Notes: generated by a model from the letters alone, not told the origin. A DNA stretch of 64,000 nucleotides from JBDHWG01 sp039810085 (GCA_039810085.1 JBDHWG010000023.1:21365-85364); one strand, 5' to 3'. Shown: positions 1 to 8,462, numbered from the stretch's first letter. Numbers and translations: made by a program.

Positions 1-405
1 TACTTCTACCCGTCGGGCAGCACCCAGTTGAGCGTGGGCTTCATTTCCTCGACCAATGGTGGCAGCACCTGGAGTGCGCCGCAGACGGTCGCCAGCGGCA
101 TGCCCAGCACCTGGGTGGCCACCACCAGCCAGGGCCGCATGGTGGGTGACTACATCTCCACGTCCTACGGTTCGGATAACCTGGCGCACGGTGTCTTTGC
201 CACCGCCTCGGCCCCGACCAGCGGCGCCACTTGTTCTAGCGTGCTCGACAACTGCAATGAGCCAGCCAGCACGTTCTCTAGCGGCCTGGCCAGCGGCAGC
301 CTCTCCTCCGCCGGTGATCCGGTGCTGTTCAGCGGCAACGGCGGTACTAATGCCAACAGCTTGTGGAACGTCGTCGACAATAACGGCGCCAAGCACCGCG
401 AATAG
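1..405 (+). CDS. Sialidase/BNR-repeat-like secreted protein, C-terminal part (5' truncated by window)
   Basis: The reading frame is open from the first base and ends at TAG 403-405, so the true start lies outside the window. The visible 134 residues hold an Asp-box-like stretch (SSTNGGSTWSAP), as in BNR/sialidase beta-propellers, followed by a Ser/Gly/Asn-rich tail. The last blade is probably seen here. The glycan-cleaving residues of true sialidases cannot be checked because the N-terminal part is missing. It could equally be a non-enzymatic exo-alpha-sialidase-fold surface protein. A strong terminator follows about 90 bp downstream. Confidence 0.6.
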   Translation, partial: YFYPSGSTQLSVGFISSTNGGSTWSAPQTVASGMPSTWVATTSQGRMVGDYISTSYGSDNLAHGVFATASAPTSGATCSSVLDNCNEPASTFSSGLASGSLSSAGDPVLFSGNGGTNANSLWNVVDNNGAKHRE

Positions 406-492
406 CATCGCCTGAGCGTCATCCGCGCGGATGTAGCCTAGAAACGTAGTCAGTGGGGGAGATTGGGACTCACGTGCTACAGTTATAACACA

Positions 493-524
493 GGGGCGAG
501 CCAACGTCGGCTCGCCCCCTTTTT
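493..524 (+). terminator. Rho-independent terminator
   Basis: A perfect 10-bp stem (GGGGCGAGCC at 493-502 with GGCTCGCCCC at 509-518) has a 6-nt loop and a T-run at 520-524. It sits downstream of the sialidase-like gene and ends that transcript. Confidence 0.85.
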
Positions 525-552
525 CATGCCGGCACACGAACACCACCAACCT

Positions 553-673
553 GTCATTGCGAGCGTGAGCGAAGCAATCCCCCGCCCTTGCGACAGACGT
601 AGAGACGCGGTATACCGCGTCTCTACCCCCCCGGCAGATTGCTTCGTCGTCCTATCGTCCTCCTCGCAATGAC
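553..673. repeat. Family A palindromic repeat
   Basis: The element begins GTCATTGCGAGCG and ends CTCGCAATGAC, with inner arms GAAGCAATCCCCC and AGATTGCTTCGTCG. The centre contains a smaller palindrome (GTAGAGACGCGGTA / TACCGCGTCTCTAC). The ends are mutual inverted repeats, so the element can fold as one long hairpin. The rest of 406-780 holds the terminator and no gene. Confidence 0.85.
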
Positions 674-780
674 GCCCATGTTTTGCGTGTTCTGCGAAGT
701 GACCTGCCGCGAAAGGAACCGGCCCGCGCCGGACTCAGAATGGCAGGATGCACTGTGATAATGAAGGAAGGGATAGGACT

Positions 781-1722
781 GTGAGCAAGTGGCGCGTGAG
801 CGATATTCCGAGTCAGGCGGGCAAGACCGCCATCATTACCGGCGGCAACAGCGGCATCGGCTACGAGGCGGCGCGGGCGCTGGCGGCGAAGGGGGCGCGG
901 GTCATCCTGGCCGTGCGCAGCGCCGACAAGGGGCAGCGGGCGGCGGCGGCCATCCGCCAGGAGACGCCGGGGGCCGCGGTGGATGTCATGCCCCTCGACC
1001 TGGCCGACCTGGGCAGCGTGCGACGCTTTGGCGAGGCGTTCCTGGCGCGGGGCGAGGCGCTGCCCCTCCTGCTGAACAACGCCGGCGTCATGGACCTGCC
1101 CTACCACACGACACCCGACGGCTTCGAGGTCCACTTCGGCACGAACCACCTGGGCCACTTCGCCCTGACCGGCCACCTCCTGCCGGCGATCCTGGCCGCG
1201 CCCGGCGCCCGCGTCGTCACCGTCAGCAGCATGATGCACCTGCGCGGGCAGATCGACTTCGACAACCTCAACGGGAAGCTGGGCTACGACGCCTACAGCC
1301 AGAGCAAGCTCGCCAACGTTTTGTTCGCCTACGAGTTGCAGCGCCAGTTCGCCGCCCACCACGACGCCGCCCTCAGCGTCGCCTGCCACCCCGGCTACGC
1401 GTCGACCAACCTCCAGCACGCCGGACCGCGCATGGCCGGCGCGCGGGTGCGCGGCGTCGTGATGCGCGTCGCCAACCGCCTGTTCGCCCAGAGCGCCGCG
1501 ATGGGCGCGCTGCCGACGCTGTACGCGGCGATTGCGCCGGGCGTCAACGGCTGCGACTACATCGGGCCGACGGGCATGGGCGGCTCGCGCGGCGCCCCCG
1601 GCAAGGTGCGCTCCAGCCAGGCGTCGTATGACGAGGCGCTGGCGCGGCGGCTATGGCAGGTGTCCGAAGAGCTAACCGGCGTCCGCTACACCTTCCCCAC
1701 CCCCGAGGCCGCCACCCCCTGA
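781..1722 (+). CDS. Short-chain dehydrogenase/reductase (retinol dehydrogenase-like)
   Basis: This predicted NAD(P)-dependent cytosolic oxidoreductase has 313 residues with the GTG start chosen, because GGAAGGGA lies just upstream of it. An ATG at 748 is in frame but has no Shine-Dalgarno sequence. The Rossmann signature TGGNSGIG lies near residue 20, LLNNAGVM near residue 100, and the catalytic YSQSK about residues 175-180. The length and C-terminal extension fit the 'extended classical' RDH/WWOX-like SDRs, which act on aldehydes or ketones. The substrate is unknown. It stands alone, flanked by repeats. Confidence 0.88.
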   Translation: MSKWRVSDIPSQAGKTAIITGGNSGIGYEAARALAAKGARVILAVRSADKGQRAAAAIRQETPGAAVDVMPLDLADLGSVRRFGEAFLARGEALPLLLNNAGVMDLPYHTTPDGFEVHFGTNHLGHFALTGHLLPAILAAPGARVVTVSSMMHLRGQIDFDNLNGKLGYDAYSQSKLANVLFAYELQRQFAAHHDAALSVACHPGYASTNLQHAGPRMAGARVRGVVMRVANRLFAQSAAMGALPTLYAAIAPGVNGCDYIGPTGMGGSRGAPGKVRSSQASYDEALARRLWQVSEELTGVRYTFPTPEAATP

Positions 1723-1741
1723 ACCGTTCAGAAGAAGATTG

Positions 1742-1812
1742 CCACAGAGGGCACAGAGGGCACAGAGAGGAGAAAAACAGTTGTTCCTCTGTGTCCTCTG
1801 TGTCCTCTGTGG
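1742..1812. repeat. Family C palindromic repeat (CCACAGAGG type)
   Basis: Repeated CACAGAGGG units on the left face CCTCTGTGTCCTCTGTGG units on the right, forming an imperfect hairpin directly after the SDR stop. It may serve as a terminator-like structure. Confidence 0.75.
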
Positions 1813-1869
1813 CTAGTCTCTCTCATACCAAACTTCGCTAGAAAAGTTGCAAGGTCTTCCTGTCCAGGT

Positions 1870-1989
1870 GTCATTGCGAGGAGGACGATAGGACGACGAA
1901 GCAATCTCCCGCCCTTGCGACAGACGGTCTAGACGGCTATGGCGTGGTCGTTGCCTGGCGGGGGATTGCTTCACTCCGCTCGCAATGAC
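1870..1989. repeat. Family A palindromic repeat
   Basis: It starts GTCATTGCGAGGAGG, carries GAAGCAATCTCCCGCCC and GGGGGATTGCTTC as inner arms, and ends CTCGCAATGAC. The outer arms are complementary. Confidence 0.85.
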
Positions 1990-2083
1990 AGCCTTTTACC
2001 AACAAATGGTATTAGGGGGTGAGCGACAACCGCATTCCCAGGCGACAGTGGCACGAAACGTGTACACTGACCGGCGGCTTTCA

Positions 2084-2152
2084 TGTCATGCTGAGCGAAC
2101 GCAAAGCATCCCGGTGATCCTGGGAGGCCCTTCGTCGCACTCAGGGCGACAG
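2084..2152. repeat. Family B palindromic repeat (TCATGCTGAGCG type, degenerate right arm)
   Basis: The left arm is TGTCATGCTGAGCGAACG and the inner part AAAGCATCCC. The right arm (CACTCAGGGCGACA) is only partly complementary. The 1723-2166 interval contains only repeats and no supported gene. Confidence 0.65.
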
Positions 2153-2166
2153 CGCCGCCGGTGTTT

Positions 2167-2194
2167 TGTCCTCACGGTTTCTTCATGCTATACT
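2167..2194 (+). promoter_or_regulatory. Predicted sigma-70 promoter of acyP
   Basis: TTGTCC (2167-2172) and TATACT (2189-2194) are separated by 16 bp, with a TGC extended -10. The start codon is 23 nt further on. Confidence 0.5.
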
Positions 2195-2217
2195 TGGCCG
2201 CAGGAGAGACCCCCCTT

Positions 2218-2499
2218 ATGACCGAACTGGCCCGCCTGCACGTCACGATCAACGGGCGCGTGCAGGGCGTCGGTTTCCGCATGGCGACCCAGAAGCAGGC
2301 CCGCACCCTGGGCCTCGTCGGATGGGTGGCGAACCGCATGGACGGCAGCGTCGAGGTGGTGGCTGAGGGGCCGCGGCCGCAGCTGCAAAAGTTCCTCGGC
2401 TGGCTGTACGGCGGCCCGCCCGGCGCGCGTGTGCGCGAAGTGCAGGTCGCGTGGCAGGACCCGGCCCGTAACCTCGCCGGCTTCCAGGTGCGTTTCTAG
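2218..2499 (+). CDS. acyP: Acylphosphatase
   Basis: This small cytosolic enzyme hydrolyses carboxyl-phosphate bonds of acyl phosphates. The 93-residue length is standard for the family. The signature GRVQGVGFR near the N-terminus supplies the phosphate-binding loop and catalytic Arg, and WVANRMDGSVEV supplies the catalytic Asn. ATG 2218 was chosen because AGGAGAG lies about 10 nt upstream and the predicted promoter is inside the longer open frame. Only one base separates its stop from the next ATG, so the two genes are probably cotranscribed. Confidence 0.95.
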   Translation: MTELARLHVTINGRVQGVGFRMATQKQARTLGLVGWVANRMDGSVEVVAEGPRPQLQKFLGWLYGGPPGARVREVQVAWQDPARNLAGFQVRF

Positions 2500-2500
2500 C

Positions 2501-3871
2501 ATGGCTTCTTCCCGCTCGACCCGCCCGCCGTCCGCGTCGGCCCCGATTCCCAACGGGCCGCCGGTCGTTCCCAGCGTCGCCGAGGCGCCCCTCGCCGCCC
2601 CGGCCCCGTCCGGCGCGCTGGCCCTGCGCCGACGCTACGAGCGGCTGGCGTGGCTGATTCTCCTGGCGGCGTTTGCGACATTCCTCGCCCTGGTCATCGG
2701 CGGCCCGCTCGCCGTGCGCTACTACGTCAACAACGCCATGACCGCCCGCACTGCCGACCTGGAGGTCATCCGCCCCATCGTCCAGGTCCGCTCCGCGCCC
2801 AACACCGCCCCCCTCGCCGTCTCCGACCAGGCGCGCCTCGACGAGGGGCAGACCATCGTCACCGACAACGAGTCGCGCGGCTTGCTGACCTTCTTCGACA
2901 ACAGCACCGTCCAGGTCTACCCCAACACCATCGTCCGCCTCGACACGCTGCGCGCCCCGCGCTTCGGCATGTGGGGGCTGAGCAACCGCCACAACCAGAT
3001 CGCGCTAGAGGTCCTGTCTGGCACGGTCAAGATCGGTGTCGCGCCCCAGATTCCCACCGCCGGCCCGCAGACCGACTTCCGGGTGGGATCGCCCCAGATG
3101 ACGGCGCAGCTTGGCGACGGCGGCTACTTCTTCGACGTGACCGGCGACGCGACGGACGTGCAGGCGTACAACAACCCGGCCGCGGTCACCAGCCTGGCGG
3201 GCGGCGCCCCCGTCAGCGTGCGTCGCGGCGAGCACACCCGCGTCACCGTCGGTCGCCTACCGGACGCCCCGGCGGCGGGTGAGGTGGACTTCATCGCCGA
3301 CGGCGACTTCACCGACAAGGGCGCGTCCCCGCCGAGCGGCAGCACCGGGCCGTGGGAGATGAAGATCGACCAGGGCAGCGACGGCGGCGGGGTGGATCCG
3401 ACATGGGAGGTCGTGGACGCGGGCGACCGCCTGGCGCTGCACTTCAGGCGCAGCGGCTCCGAGATGGCGCCGGGCCGCGGCAACTATGCCGCCGTGCGCG
3501 CCATCCAGGTGCTCAACCGCAACCTGCCCAACCCGTATTCCTCGCTCAAGCTGCGCGCCGACATCAAGATCGACAGCCAGAGCCTCAGCGGCGGCGGCTA
3601 CCTGTCCACCGAGTACCCCCTCATCCTGCGCGTTCTGTACAAGGACGTGTACGGCTCCGACGTGGAGTGGTTCAAGGGCTTCTACATTCAGAACGACAAC
3701 GGCAACCCGACCCTGAACGGCGAGCAGATCAAACCCGGCGTGTGGGTGCCGGTCGAGTTCGACCTGCACAACGAGGCGCTGCTGCCGTTCCAGATTATCA
3801 GCGTCGAGGTTCGCGCCGCCGGCTGGGACTTCGATAGCTCGATCTCCAACATCCAGCTCGTCGTCGAATAG
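2501..3871 (+). CDS. FecR-like single-pass membrane protein
   Basis: The protein has 456 residues. An alanine/proline-rich cytoplasmic N-terminus (1-45) precedes one membrane helix (about 49-70). The extracytoplasmic part starts with a FecR-like beta domain (about 85-270), recognisable from 'SDQARLDEGQTIVTDNESRG', 'FFDNSTVQVYPNT' and 'LEVLSGTVKIGV'. The remaining 190 residues look like a beta-sandwich of carbohydrate-binding type, but no family is certain. FecR domains often sense or transmit envelope signals, yet no sigma factor is adjacent. It starts 1 nt after the acylphosphatase stop. Confidence 0.72.
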   Translation: MASSRSTRPPSASAPIPNGPPVVPSVAEAPLAAPAPSGALALRRRYERLAWLILLAAFATFLALVIGGPLAVRYYVNNAMTARTADLEVIRPIVQVRSAPNTAPLAVSDQARLDEGQTIVTDNESRGLLTFFDNSTVQVYPNTIVRLDTLRAPRFGMWGLSNRHNQIALEVLSGTVKIGVAPQIPTAGPQTDFRVGSPQMTAQLGDGGYFFDVTGDATDVQAYNNPAAVTSLAGGAPVSVRRGEHTRVTVGRLPDAPAAGEVDFIADGDFTDKGASPPSGSTGPWEMKIDQGSDGGGVDPTWEVVDAGDRLALHFRRSGSEMAPGRGNYAAVRAIQVLNRNLPNPYSSLKLRADIKIDSQSLSGGGYLSTEYPLILRVLYKDVYGSDVEWFKGFYIQNDNGNPTLNGEQIKPGVWVPVEFDLHNEALLPFQIISVEVRAAGWDFDSSISNIQLVVE

Positions 3872-3908
3872 CCCCCCTGAGCTAGTGGGTCACCACACTG
3901 ATTTCGAG

Positions 3909-3976
3909 TGTCACCCTGAGCGTAGCGAAGGGTCTCGACCGCCGCAGAGGGATGCTTCGCTCCGCTCAGCATGACA
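3909..3976. repeat. Family B palindromic repeat
   Basis: TGTCACCCTGAGCGTAGCG on the left pairs imperfectly with CGCTCCGCTCAGCATGACA on the right. It lies in the 186-bp gap before rtcB, which holds nothing else recognisable. Confidence 0.75.
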
Positions 3977-4057
3977 TTCGGTTGTCAGTTGCTGTGTAGC
4001 CGCGACTAGTAACGTTCCTTCATACTAAAGAATTGGCTGAAACGCGCGAGGTATCGT

Positions 4058-7000
4058 ATGCCGGACCGGGGGTATAGCGGGCCATTGGAGAAGGTCAACG
4101 CGACGCTGTGGCGCATCCCCAAGCGCTACAAGGAGGGGATGCGCGTCGACGGCCTCATCTACGCCAGCCACGAGCTGATGCAGCACCTCCAGGCGGACCA
4201 GGCCCCGGAGCAGGTCGCCAACGTCGCGCACCTGCCCGGCATCCAGGTCGCCAGCCTCGCCATGCCCGACATCCACTGGGGCTACGGCTTCCCCATCGGC
4301 GGTGTCGCCGCGACGGACCCCGACGAAGGCGGCGTCATCTCCCCCGGCGGCGTCGGCTACGATATCAACTGCCTCGCCGGCGACGCGCGTATCCTCCACG
4401 CCCACGGCTACACCCGACCCATCGCGGAGATGGCCGAGGCATGGCCGACAGCGCGCCTGGCGTGCTACGCCCTAGGCGAGCCGAAGCGCGACACGACCGA
4501 CGTCGCCGTGTGGTTCAGCCAATCGCCCCGTGCCCGCGTCCTGCGCGTCGTCACGGAGAGCGGCGACGAGCTGCGCGCCACGGCCGACCACCCTTTCTGG
4601 ACGCCGGACGGCATGCGCCCGCTGGGTGAGTTGCGCCCTGGCGACCGGGTGGCCCTTGCGCCGTTCGAAGGCGTGCCGTACACGCCCCCGTCGGATGACA
4701 TCATCGTCTCCGCAGACGACGTGCGCGCCCGCCTGACGGCCCTCGGCAAGGGCGGCGGCAACGGCATCACGCAGGCGATGGCGTACCTCACAGGGCGGGG
4801 GCTGCTGCCGCTGCGTGCCTCGTCGCCCGCGCTGCCCGCCCTCCTCAAAATCCTGGGCTTCGTCTTCGGCGACGGCACGCTACATTTTGAGGGCGGGAAC
4901 GGCAAGGGCGTCACCGCGTTCTACGGCGCCGCCGCCGACCTGGACGCCATCCGCGCCGACATCGCCGCGCTCGGCGTCACGCCCTCGCGCCTCTACATGC
5001 GCCGACGCCGCCACCGCATCCAAACGGCGTATGCCGCCTACGAGTTCGAGCGCGAGGAGCGCCACTTCAAGGTCGTCAGTACCGGCTTCGCGGCGCTGCT
5101 GGCCTGCCTTGGCGCCCCGGTCGGGAACAAGACGCGGCAGGCGTACGACCTGCCCGCCTGGCTCGACGCGGCCCCGCTCTGGCAGCGGCGGCTGTTCCTG
5201 GCCGCGCTGTTCGGCGCGGAGCTGGCCGCCCCGGCCACCATCACCAGCCACCCGGCGACGCTGGCTGCGCCGGTGCTCTCGCTCAACAAGCGCGCCGCGT
5301 TCGCCGCGAGTGGCCGGGCGTTCCTGGAACACATCGCCCGCTGGCTGGCCGACTTCGGCGTGGAGACCCAGGCGATTGCCGCCCGCGAGGAGGGCGTGAA
5401 GGGCGACGGCGAGCGCCCGGTCCGCCTGCGCCTCATCCTCTCCCCGAAGGCCGACAGCCTGCTTGCCCTGTGGGGCCGCGTCGGCTTCGAGTACAACACG
5501 CGGCGCGCCGGGCTGGCCGCCCTGGCGGTGCAGTACCTCAAGCGCAAGGCGCGCTGGCTAGCACAGCGCGAAGGGCCTCGGAGGGCAACCACGGAAGACA
5601 CGGAAGACACGGAAAGGAACCAGATAGGCTCGTACGGCACGTGCCGTCCCCGTGAACTCTCGAATGTCACCCCGACGCAGGAGGGGTCTGGACTGCGGCG
5701 GCCCAGATGCCTCCTCCGTCGGCATGACAGCGGACGTAAAGTTCATGAGCAGGGCCGCGCGACGGCGCCGCGCATCGGCGCGGCGTTCCCGTCGTTCGCG
5801 GACTTCTGCGCGGAGGCCGGCGTTGGCGGCCCCAGCGGGATGGTGTGGGAGCGCATCGCGGCGATTGAAGCGGTGGACGATGTGGACATAGTCTACGACT
5901 TCACCGTCGCCCACGCCGACCACAACTTCATCGCCAACGGCTTCGTCGTCTCCAACTGCGGGGTGCGGCTGGTGCGGACGAACCTGATGCAAGAGGATGT
6001 CGCGCCGCGCCTGAAGACGCTCGTCAACCGCCTGTTCGACCAGATTCCGACTGGCGTGGGTCGCTCCGGCAAGTACCGCTTCGAGCGCGGCGAGCTGCGC
6101 CACCTGATGGCCGACGGCGTGGGCTACCTCATGCGGCGCGGCCTGGCGACGGACGAGGACATCGCCCACACCGAGGCGGGCGGGCGGCTGGCGGGCGCTG
6201 AGCCGAAGAATGTCAGCGACCGTGCCCTGGATCGCGGGGCAGAGCAGTGCGGAACCCTCGGCTCCGGCAATCACTTCCTGGAGGTGCAGGTCGTCGAGGA
6301 GATTTTCGACGCCGAGGCGGCCGAGGCGATGGGGCTGCGCGAGGGCATGGTGTGCGTGATGATCCACTCCGGCTCGCGCGGCCTGGGCTACCAGGTGTGC
6401 GACGACGCCCTGCACGCCCTGCGCGGCGCGCCCCAGAAGTACGGCATCCACCTGCCGGACCAGCAGCTCGCCTGCGCCCCCGCGCACAGCCCGGAGGGCC
6501 GCCACTACATCGGGGCGATGCGCGCCGCCGCCAACTTCGCCTGGTGCAACCGCCAGCTTCTCATGTGGCAGACGCGCGAGGTGTTCGCCGAGGTCTTCGG
6601 GCGGACGTGGCAGGCGCTCGACATGGCGCTCATCTATGACGTCGCCCACAACATCGCCAAGCTCGAAGAGCACACCATCGACGGGCGCGTCAAGCCGGTG
6701 TGGGTACACCGCAAGGGGGCGACGCGCGCCTTCCCGCCCGGCCACCCGGAAGTGCCGGCGATGTACCAGGCGGTCGGGCAGCCGGTCATCATCCCCGGCG
6801 ACATGGGCCGGGCGAGCTGGGTGCTCGTCGGGCAGCCGGGCAGCATGGCGCAGACGTTCGGGACGACGTGCCACGGGGCGGGCCGCGCCCTGAGCCGGAC
6901 GGCGTCGGTGAAGCAGGCGCAGGGCCGCCGCATCGACGAGGAGCTGGAGAAGGCGGGCGTCATCGCCCGGTCCCGGAGCCACAAGGGGCTGGCCGAGGAG

Positions 7001-7108
7001 CAGCCGCTCGCCTACAAGAACGTGGACCAGGTGGTGGACGTGGTACACCGGGCGGGGCTGTCGAAGGAAGTCGCCCGCATGCGCCCGATTGGCGTCATCA
7101 AAGGGTAA
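4058..7108 (+). CDS. rtcB: RtcB 3'-5' RNA ligase precursor containing an intein
   Basis: RtcB joins RNA 2',3'-cyclic-phosphate or 3'-phosphate ends to 5'-OH ends with GTP and Mn2+, in RNA repair or tRNA splicing. The 1016-residue precursor splits into extein residues 1-104 and 634-1016 (487 residues joined, the normal RtcB length) and a 529-residue intein. The N-extein ends ISPGGVGYDIN and the C-extein begins CGVRLVRT, the RtcB active-site motif. Downstream motifs include GTLGSGNHFLEVQ, MIHSGSRGLGYQV, YDVAHNIAKLE and GDMGRASWVL. The Cys that follows the intein is the Mn-binding Cys of RtcB, so no activity is expected before splicing. No archease gene is nearby. The ATG has only a weak Shine-Dalgarno sequence. 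Confidence 0.95.
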   Translation: MPDRGYSGPLEKVNATLWRIPKRYKEGMRVDGLIYASHELMQHLQADQAPEQVANVAHLPGIQVASLAMPDIHWGYGFPIGGVAATDPDEGGVISPGGVGYDINCLAGDARILHAHGYTRPIAEMAEAWPTARLACYALGEPKRDTTDVAVWFSQSPRARVLRVVTESGDELRATADHPFWTPDGMRPLGELRPGDRVALAPFEGVPYTPPSDDIIVSADDVRARLTALGKGGGNGITQAMAYLTGRGLLPLRASSPALPALLKILGFVFGDGTLHFEGGNGKGVTAFYGAAADLDAIRADIAALGVTPSRLYMRRRRHRIQTAYAAYEFEREERHFKVVSTGFAALLACLGAPVGNKTRQAYDLPAWLDAAPLWQRRLFLAALFGAELAAPATITSHPATLAAPVLSLNKRAAFAASGRAFLEHIARWLADFGVETQAIAAREEGVKGDGERPVRLRLILSPKADSLLALWGRVGFEYNTRRAGLAALAVQYLKRKARWLAQREGPRRATTEDTEDTERNQIGSYGTCRPRELSNVTPTQEGSGLRRPRCLLRRHDSGRKVHEQGRATAPRIGAAFPSFADFCAEAGVGGPSGMVWERIAAIEAVDDVDIVYDFTVAHADHNFIANGFVVSNCGVRLVRTNLMQEDVAPRLKTLVNRLFDQIPTGVGRSGKYRFERGELRHLMADGVGYLMRRGLATDEDIAHTEAGGRLAGAEPKNVSDRALDRGAEQCGTLGSGNHFLEVQVVEEIFDAEAAEAMGLREGMVCVMIHSGSRGLGYQVCDDALHALRGAPQKYGIHLPDQQLACAPAHSPEGRHYIGAMRAAANFAWCNRQLLMWQTREVFAEVFGRTWQALDMALIYDVAHNIAKLEEHTIDGRVKPVWVHRKGATRAFPPGHPEVPAMYQAVGQPVIIPGDMGRASWVLVGQPGSMAQTFGTTCHGAGRALSRTASVKQAQGRRIDEELEKAGVIARSRSHKGLAEEQPLAYKNVDQVVDVVHRAGLSKEVARMRPIGVIKG
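4370..5956 (+). other. Intein with LAGLIDADG homing endonuclease domain inside rtcB
   Basis: It begins with Cys (CLAGDARILHAHG, block A) and has block B ATADHPFW with the TxxH-type His. LAGLIDADG-like helices are ILGFVFGDG (about residues 265-273) and LAALFGAEL (about 380-388). It ends with block F/G HNFIANGFVVSN before Cys+1. The usual penultimate His is Ser here, and the second endonuclease motif has Glu in place of the catalytic Asp. The inteins of other RtcB proteins sit at this same active-site Cys. Two genomic repeats lie within its C-terminal third. Confidence 0.93.
5587..5731. repeat. Family C half-repeat plus family B repeat inside the intein, read through in frame
   Basis: Bases 5587-5621 carry the CCACGGAAGACACGGAA motif and 5664-5731 carry an inverted family B copy (TGTCACCCCGACGCAGG to GGCATGACAG). 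Both match intergenic repeats elsewhere in the window, such as the 33.2-33.95 kb array. They are translated as TTEDTEDTERN and NVTPTQEGSGLRRPRC. The reading frame stays open across both. Confidence 0.88.
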
Positions 7109-7232
7109 GGTCCGGGGAACGGGAGTCCTCCTGGAAGAGAGTGCGTGTCGCTAGGCGACGGCCCAGAATCTGTCATGCCGAGATCTCCAAGCCGCATGAC
7201 GCCATGCGCCCACACGAGAACATCGCCAAGTT

Positions 7233-7390
7233 GTCATTGCGAGCGGAGCATTTGGGGGTGCGGGGGCGGTCCTCCGCCCCTGCTGGCGAAGCAATCCCCC
7301 GCCCTTGCGACAGACGGTCTAGCGCGGGAAGAGGGAACTTTCACTCACCGAGGGGCTGCTTCGTCGTCCTAGCGTCCTCCTCGCAGCGAC
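7233..7390. repeat. Family A palindromic repeat with insert
   Basis: GTCATTGCGAGCGGAGC opens the element and CCTCGCAGCGAC closes it. An extra GC-rich hairpin segment (GGGGGCGGTCCTCCGCCCC) is in the left arm. A further short element follows (7391-7480) with an ACTCAAGCAGTCCGCAGGAC motif also seen near 14,010. No gene is supported in 7109-7536. Confidence 0.8.
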
Positions 7391-7536
7391 ATGGGAGACT
7401 CAAGCAGTCCGCAGGACTTTGCCCTCTTAGCGCCAGCGCTTCAGCCTGGCGTCCGCGCGATAGCGCGGCTAGCACACGGCGGCAGAGTATCTCGCTATTC
7501 TGAGTGAATTGCCGGGATAACGTTAGGAACACACCT

Positions 7537-7890
7537 ATGTCCACCACAAACCGCGAACGTCTCGCCGCCGCCCTGAACGCCGACCCTGCCGGGCGCTGCC
7601 CCGACGGCTGCGACGCCACCCGCGCCCGGTTCCCCGCCGCCATCGAGCGCGAGATCGACGGGCTGCCGCCGGACCCCGACCTCTACGCGCGGCTCGACGC
7701 GTGCCCGGCGTGTGCCGCCGAGTACATCGCCGCGCTGGACCTGGCCTTCGCCCTGGACGAGACGCCGCCCCACGCCCAGGACGCCCCGCCGCTGCGCCCG
7801 CCGTCGGCCCTGCGCTTCCGCCGCCGCGACGACGAAGACGCCCCCCTGCGCCGCGTCGCCGAGGACTCGCCGGACTACGAGGACAAGTAA
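7537..7890 (+). CDS. Small acidic/basic protein with zf-HC2-like cysteine motif
   Basis: This 117-residue protein has no membrane segment. The central part YARLDACPACAAEYIAALD resembles the C-x-x-C half of an anti-sigma zinc finger, but the upstream His of zf-HC2 is absent. RCPDGC near residue 26 could give the other two metal ligands. The C-terminus is charged. The start was set by GTTAGGAAC just upstream of ATG 7537. It could be a metal-binding regulator, though no sigma factor is adjacent, so the function is unknown. Confidence 0.6.
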   Translation: MSTTNRERLAAALNADPAGRCPDGCDATRARFPAAIEREIDGLPPDPDLYARLDACPACAAEYIAALDLAFALDETPPHAQDAPPLRPPSALRFRRRDDEDAPLRRVAEDSPDYEDK

Positions 7891-7898
7891 CTTCGGCG

Positions 7899-7927
7899 TT
7901 GCCCCCCGCTTTCCCCGGTGCTACAAT
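7899..7927 (+). promoter_or_regulatory. Predicted promoter of the DinB-like gene
   Basis: TTGCCC (7899-7904), a 17-bp spacer and TACAAT (7922-7927) preceded by TGC (extended -10). ATG 7974 follows 46 nt later. Confidence 0.45.
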
Positions 7928-7973
7928 TCCTTCCCGTCAACAAGAATATTGGGCACTCGCCGAGGAGGCAGGC

Positions 7974-8459
7974 ATGGCAGGCAGCGCGCAGGCACAGCAA
8001 TTGGCGGACCGCGTCAACAAGCTCAATCAACAGGTCATCGCGTTGGTGGAGTCCCTGACTGAGGAGCAGTGGGGGATGCCGTGTGGCGACGACCGGCGGC
8101 CCATCGGCGTCGTCGCGCACCACATCGCCACGGCTTTAGGCGCCGGCGCCGGCTGGGTGGCGACGATGGCGGGCGGCAAGCCGATGCCGCCGGTGACGAT
8201 GGCCGACATCGACGCGTGGAACGCGCAGCACGCCGAGGCGAACGCCGGCGTGGGCAAGGCCGACACGCTGGCGCTGCTGCGGCGGAATGGCGGCGATGCC
8301 GTGGCGATGGTGAGCAAGCTGAGCGACGAGGAGTTGGCGCAGTCGGGGCCGATGACGCTGGCCGGCGGCGCGACGCTGACCACGGCCCGGCTCATCGAGT
8401 TCCTGCTCCTGGGCCACCCCCAGGGCCACTTGCAAGCTATGCGCGCCGCCGTCGGTTAA
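7974..8459 (+). CDS. DinB/YfiT-like four-helix metal-binding protein
   Basis: The protein has 161 residues and is predicted all-helical and cytosolic. The opening (LADRVNKLNQQVIALVESL) and the spaced histidines in VVAHHIATAL and GHPQGHLQAMR match the three-His metal site of the DinB_2/mycothiol-transferase-like fold. Members handle thiol transfer or detoxification, but the substrate cannot be told from sequence. GAGGAGG lies 4-5 nt upstream of ATG 7974, which decides the start. Family A repeats begin 4 bp after the stop. Confidence 0.75.
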   Translation: MAGSAQAQQLADRVNKLNQQVIALVESLTEEQWGMPCGDDRRPIGVVAHHIATALGAGAGWVATMAGGKPMPPVTMADIDAWNAQHAEANAGVGKADTLALLRRNGGDAVAMVSKLSDEELAQSGPMTLAGGATLTTARLIEFLLLGHPQGHLQAMRAAVG

Positions 8460-8462
8460 ATC

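Noticed and set aside
652..1419. Long minus-strand open frame opposite the SDR gene
   Set aside because: It is the antisense shadow of a clear SDR gene and has no domain. The same applies to many GC-rich antisense frames, such as 5558-7048, 36139-37236 and 37858-39852.
4058..7108. rtcB broken by the insertion
   Set aside because: Frame, splice-junction residues and all RtcB motifs are intact, so it is an intein, not a disrupted gene.
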